From JAWLGW01 sp964569055 (lineage in GTDB: Bacteria > Planctomycetota > J058), in assembly GCA_964569055.1 (NCBI GenBank), contig CAZMSZ010000064.1, forward strand, positions 1 to 25,877: a stretch of DNA of 25,877 bases. The letters are read 5' to 3'. Under the pieces are notes generated by a model. That model was not told the DNA's origin. It did not search any database and saw nothing but the letters and a program-made list of their open reading frames with translations. The position numbers and the translations under genes were made by a program. Below are positions 23,601-25,877 of the stretch, piece after piece (the first letter of the stretch is position 1; the number at the start of each line of letters is the position of its first letter).

Positions 23601-25656
23601 CGAGGAGGGCCCGCGCCTCGCCCTCGCGCCGCACCGTCAGCGCCGTGGTCTGCCCGAGCGGGTCGAGCTCGCTGCGCGCCACCGCGCCGCTCGGGAAGGT
23701 CGTCGCGACCCGTCGCCCCGCCTCGTCGAACGCGAACGTAAACGCCCCCGCCTCGCTGTCGAGGCGGACCACGCGCCCCCGCTCGCGCGAGAACACCACG
23801 TCGCCGAACGGCGTGCGCCGCTCCTCGAGCTCGCCCTCGTGGCGGATCTCGATCCGCTGGTCGAGGCCCGCGCCGCGCGCCCGCTCCTCGATCCGGCGGC
23901 CCTGCGCGTCGTAGCGGAACGCGAGGCCCTCGCCGGCGCTCGTGATCACCGAGCGCAGCCGGCCGTCCTCTCCGTAGCGGAACCGGGTGGTGGCGCCGCC
24001 CTCGGCCGCCAGCGCCTCGATCCGCCCCTCCGCGTCGTAGGCGTAGCGCCAGGCGCGTCCGGTCGCGTCGCGCCGCCGGAGCCGGCGCCCGGCGTCGTCG
24101 ACCAGGTACTCGATCGGGCCCATGGGGCCGTCCGCGCCGACGAGGTGCGCGCCGTCCCACGAGAAGCTCCAGGCGCGGCCAGCCGGGGTGACCACCCGCA
24201 CCAGCCGTCCGTCCGCGTCGTGCTCGCGCCGGGTGGTGCCGGCCGGCCCCGTCTCGGTGTGGGCGCGGCCCGCGGCGTCGTAGCCGTAGGTCGTGGTCCG
24301 GCCCTCGGGGTCGGTGGTCGCGACCAGCCTGCCGTCGTGGTCCCGCGCGAAGCTCTGCCGGACCCCCGCGGCCTCGAACGCCAACACGCGGCCCGCCGCG
24401 TCGGTCTCGACGCGCGCCGGCGTGCCGTCGGGCAGCGTGACGGTCGGGACCGCCCGGCCCAGCGGGTCGAAGCGCGCCTCCACCCGCACCCCGCCACGCC
24501 CCTGCCGGGCCACGACGCGCAGGCGGAGGTCGAACCACACCCGCTCCGTCCCCGACCCGTCCTCGATCGACCAGCCGTCGGGCTGCCGGCGGAAGGTGAT
24601 CTCGCCGGCGGGGCCGGTGCAGCGCAGGACCTCGGCGTCCGCCGTCCCCTCCTGCGCGTAGCGGCGCCGCTCGCCGTCGGCGGTCAGCTCGACCAGCTCG
24701 CCCGCCGCGTCCCACCCCAGCTTCAGGCGCTCGCGCAGGCCGTCGGCCACCGTGGCCAGACGGCCCTGCGCGTCGTGCCCGTAGCGGCGCGCCCGGCTGC
24801 CGCGCACCTCGATCAGGCGACCCTGCTCGTCGTAACGGTACGAGGTCGCGAAGCCCCCCGGCCCGCGCGCGGCGAACACCCGCCCGGCGGCGTCGAGCAG
24901 CAGCTCGACCTCGTCCCCGGGCCGCGCGCCGCGCAGCCGGAGGCGCTCGGGGGTGCGCTCCACGCGGAACCCGGGGCTGACCTCGATCAGGAGTCCGGCG
25001 CGGTCGAACGACCACGTGCGTCCGGCGGGGTCCTCGACCGAGTAGCCGCTCGGGGTGGCGAGCAGCCACTCCACCGCGCCCACCCGCGAGACGTAGGCCC
25101 GCCGCTCGCCGACCGGCGTGGCCGGCGCGAACACCTGCGCGCCGTCGGGCCGGACGAGCACCAGGTCGTCGCAGCCGCGGGCCGCGTAGAGCCGCGCCTC
25201 GCAGGCCGCGCGCCAGCCGAGGCCGAACAGGCCCGGGCCGTCGCTCCCGATCGTGCGCGCGCGCTCGAGGGCTCCGCCGGCCAGGCGCGCCTCGCCGTCC
25301 CACACCAGCAGCAGGTCCCACTCGGGGTCGACCTGTAGCTGCAGCCCGTCGGGCCCGCTGTAGCCGAGGGGCCCGGCGGCGAGGAGCGGCGCGGGAGGCG
25401 CGCCCGGCGCCGACGCGAGGGTGGGCGCGCTCGCCGCCTCGGCGGGCGCAGCCTGCGGGCCGGGCGCGCTCGCGACGGCGGGCTTCGCCGCGGGCGCAGG
25501 CGGCGCCGTCGCCACGCGAGTCGTCACCGCCGCCGGCGGCTCGGCGACCGGCTCGCTCGCCGGCTCGCTCCTCGGACACCCCGTCAGCGCCCACGCGGCC
25601 AGCGCGACGACCACGCACGCGCGGATCCCCCTCGAGCTCCAGTTCTGGTCCCTCAT
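20698..25656 (-). CDS. RHS/YD-repeat lipoprotein with C-terminal papain-fold (Tox-PL-like) domain
   Basis: A 1652-residue exported protein. The ATG at 25656 follows a strong GGGAGGAG site. A lipoprotein signal ends in the lipobox LTGC (C27), then a Pro/Ala-rich linker (to about 95). An N-terminal RHS segment (GPGLFGLGW) precedes about 25 YD-type repeats (such as YDAAGRL, YDAQGRR; about 220-885). The RHS core closes with GRFLDPDPAGLAGGLNAYVY and ENRPLEATDPSG near residue 967. A helical region, an Arg-rich repeat region and a tip domain follow. The tip has KVNCTHCALATDSLLAGRP (N1510, C1511), GHVFNVVV (H1593) and ITFYDGQTG (D1608, Q1610), the Cys-His-Asp/Gln pattern of papain-fold toxins and glutamine deamidases. 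The RHS shell would encapsulate or display this tip. The following gene on the strand is dabA, so no immunity gene is adjacent. A non-toxic surface role is possible. Confidence 0.9.
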   Translation of the reverse strand: MRDQNWSSRGIRACVVVALAAWALTGCPRSEPASEPVAEPPAAVTTRVATAPPAPAAKPAVASAPGPQAAPAEAASAPTLASAPGAPPAPLLAAGPLGYSGPDGLQLQVDPEWDLLLVWDGEARLAGGALERARTIGSDGPGLFGLGWRAACEARLYAARGCDDLVLVRPDGAQVFAPATPVGERRAYVSRVGAVEWLLATPSGYSVEDPAGRTWSFDRAGLLIEVSPGFRVERTPERLRLRGARPGDEVELLLDAAGRVFAARGPGGFATSYRYDEQGRLIEVRGSRARRYGHDAQGRLATVADGLRERLKLGWDAAGELVELTADGERRRYAQEGTADAEVLRCTGPAGEITFRRQPDGWSIEDGSGTERVWFDLRLRVVARQGRGGVRVEARFDPLGRAVPTVTLPDGTPARVETDAAGRVLAFEAAGVRQSFARDHDGRLVATTDPEGRTTTYGYDAAGRAHTETGPAGTTRREHDADGRLVRVVTPAGRAWSFSWDGAHLVGADGPMGPIEYLVDDAGRRLRRRDATGRAWRYAYDAEGRIEALAAEGGATTRFRYGEDGRLRSVITSAGEGLAFRYDAQGRRIEERARGAGLDQRIEIRHEGELEERRTPFGDVVFSRERGRVVRLDSEAGAFTFAFDEAGRRVATTFPSGAVARSELDPLGQTTALTVRREGEARALLELRVAYGADHRPAAVTRDGETTRIGYDAAGRLSAAEGPHVSQRFEYDADGNRVREVERGAVREGALDARGRLVRRGDERLEYDAAGRLIARTRAGREVARYAYDAWGRLVAVRRGGRTIRYTYDPLERIATRSVDGALTRYVYDADRLLAEVGPNGRERVYVYGPGRDEPLAYRDRGRGRERDTWTYLHADALGTVLAYSDAAGRRVDRVAFTPFGELARGPRDPDRPLFYAGRLVDREAGLVSMRARFYVPELGRFLDPDPAGLAGGLNAYVYVENRPLEATDPSGLWPSWDEVKSTARVAGGWALDSLASHAALLKQRAAQAVEIAPYAAANPRQTLMAVIDAEDQLLDAFSGTLVRAGVLEPERGSGPYGSEWTAINLVRPAASKAFFALRDSTQGGLAVLRDAVDGDGKVEVADAFAQGYQDQAVALWEGAKAAHARAQARSAELADTLDRAGHSPASMVGHVAAKLLLDATGGSAAWSAAHGYDVEELIERGERRDLSDLERFGKASEAFLGVTGVASGVGRVTRRARLIARHGILEQVLGITTPGRVQLARGPFRARALREAAKEASSAGRRAAAAQAGRRLLKEADDLGDLADDARAAARDAASAAREADHATPAAQAAMPARDARGIAGALRGDEAGRARSVGRPRAPSDEASDALPASHPRPDTPSRRAAEELDDPEGTGHVAFDRDGNPRRVADLEDDLDEDLDDGVGHFNLAKLARESEGRAASTTGRAARPPVDRNGSTGRAARPPADRNGSTGRAARPASGSEAPRRTGRPRSVLGEPNREQVAVDVTEKDLAAVNRRAHHPDGLPDDRKVNCTHCALATDSLLAGRPASALPARRAANGKFRRVGMRYMAEQLGAPLEAVKDIRNVRALRRELLAMRNGRALVGGVRAGGQPGHVFNVVVRDGRITFYDGQTGRIFRSLDPSLRQFERFRVLRTDTLERAGPAVVEEAAAAAQ
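21290..21395 (-). repeat. 42-bp tandem repeat inside the RHS gene
   Basis: About 2.5 copies of a 42-bp unit (the GCGGCCGGTCG core recurs at 21301, 21343 and 21385) encode the 14-residue unit STGRAARPPVDRNG. It lies in the basic, probably disordered linker just before the C-terminal domain. Copies are nearly identical at the DNA level, indicating recent expansion or homogenisation. Confidence 0.75.
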
Positions 25657-25681
25657 GGCGACTCCTCCCGCCGCCCGCCCG

Positions 25682-25696
25682 AGCAAGGAGGAGCCC
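25682..25696 (-). promoter_or_regulatory. Sigma-54-like -24/-12 element upstream of the RHS lipoprotein gene
   Basis: Minus-strand reading GGGCTCCTCCTTGCT has GG-N10-GC with TTGCT at -12, ending 25 nt before the ATG. It aligns with the element at 3706-3720. The shared stretch extends outward on both sides (a GATTA/GGTTA block before it and CGGG after it). The -24 half lacks the usual CAC, so this is tentative. Confidence 0.4.
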
Positions 25697-25729
25697 CTCG
25701 GTAATCGCCTTCAGCGGCCTCGGTTATCC
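25696..25729. promoter_or_regulatory. Direct repeat upstream of the RHS promoter element
   Basis: CCTCGGTAATCG (25696-25707) and CCTCGGTTATCC (25718-25729) match at 10 of 12 positions and are spaced 22 bp apart start to start, two helical turns. They sit immediately upstream of the putative -24 box, a position suited to a dimeric activator. Confidence 0.4.
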
Positions 25730-25826
25730 GTCTCGCCTCGTGAACCGAAGGCACGCGCCGAGCCGCGGTGAGCAAGGATTGCCCACGCGACTTCGTCGAC
25801 GAGACGAACCGCGCGCCGGCAAGGAA

Positions 25827-25858
25827 GGAGGCTGCCGCGCGAGCAGCGCAGCTCCTCC
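25827..25858. terminator. GC hairpin, possible terminator of a gene beyond the right edge
   Basis: GGAGG (25827-25831) plus CTGC (25832-25835) pair with GCAG (25848-25851) and CCTCC (25854-25858), with a 2-nt bulge and a 12-nt loop. There is no T-run on either side. It might end transcription entering from the right, but no such gene is visible. Confidence 0.25.
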
Positions 25859-25877
25859 GCGGCTAGCCGCTGTCGCA

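Larger units (their letters stand above)
25657..25877. other. Upstream region of the RHS gene
   Basis: No coding region is supported in these 221 bp up to the window edge. Reading toward the RHS gene it contains a GC hairpin (25827-25858), a duplicated CCTCGGTTATC-type motif (25696-25729), and a sigma-54-like element (25682-25696). Any gene beyond the right edge is not visible. Confidence 0.5.

Noticed and set aside
20878..25338. Very long open frame (1486 codons) on the plus strand opposite the RHS gene
   Set aside because: It is a mirror of the GC-rich minus-strand gene: Val/Arg/Ala/His-rich low complexity, no domain, no ribosome site. The minus strand has unmistakable YD repeats, a lipoprotein signal and a strong ribosome site.
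25657..25800. Cyclic-di-GMP (GEMM) riboswitch upstream of the RHS gene, suggested by GGATAACCG-like text
   Set aside because: The conserved GEMM core and tetraloop receptor could not be found, and the distance to the start fits a promoter better.
1..25877. CRISPR arrays, tRNA/rRNA genes, integrase or phage modules
   Set aside because: No regularly spaced repeats, cloverleaf-like sequences or recognisable mobile-element proteins were seen by reading both strands.

Overview
The window is a very GC-rich bacterial chromosome segment, with third codon positions almost all G or C. The gene content (two large membrane-anchored Hanks-type Ser/Thr kinases with N-terminal zinc ribbons, a giant RHS/YD-repeat lipoprotein, and a DUF2309/NuoL-type inorganic-carbon transporter operon) suggests a Planctomycetota- or Myxococcota-like organism. 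This is inference from style, not a marker-gene assignment. No rRNA, tRNA, CRISPR array, integrase or transposase was recognised.

Layout, left to right. (1) Positions 1-3679, minus strand: a secreted two-HKD phospholipase-D-family protein, then rsmE (16S rRNA m3U methyltransferase), a small DUF1285-like protein and a partial membrane protein with two tandem lipid-A-biosynthesis N-terminal (LAB_N) domains that runs off the left edge. (2) A second secreted phospholipase-D-family gene (3964-5388, +) is divergent from the first across a 284-bp AT-richer intergenic region containing a perfect 8-bp-arm palindrome. (3) Between this gene and a convergent MacB/LolD-type ABC ATPase (5739-6455, -) lie a strong GC hairpin and a 256-bp imperfect palindrome with about 39-bp AT-rich terminal inverted repeats. 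(4) Two consecutive plus-strand receptor-like Ser/Thr kinases follow (6572-10447 and 10666-14454). The first carries a PPC-like beta domain and repeat regions outside the membrane. The second ends in a seven-helix membrane domain. (5) Minus-strand operon 20625-14451: dabA (DUF2309), dabB (NuoL-like) and a third, NuoM-like subunit, joined by two 4-nt GTGA overlaps. Its last stop codon overlaps that of kinase 2 within one CTAG. (6) A 1652-residue RHS lipoprotein (25656-20698, -) ends in a papain-fold-type (Tox-PL-like) domain.

Most likely functions: the dab operon couples an ion gradient to CO2/bicarbonate accumulation through a buried carbonic-anhydrase-like site, and all four zinc/catalytic residues known from DabA are visible. 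The kinases are probable membrane sensors. The two phospholipase-D-like proteins and the RHS protein are exported. One phospholipase gene and the RHS gene share a similar leader with a GG-N10-GC (-24/-12, sigma-54-like) arrangement just before the ribosome binding site, so they may be co-regulated.

The points most worth a second look are the three-subunit dab operon with a degenerate third antiporter-like subunit, the RHS lipoprotein with a toxin-type tip but no adjacent immunity gene, the 256-bp palindromic element, and the shared sigma-54-like leaders.
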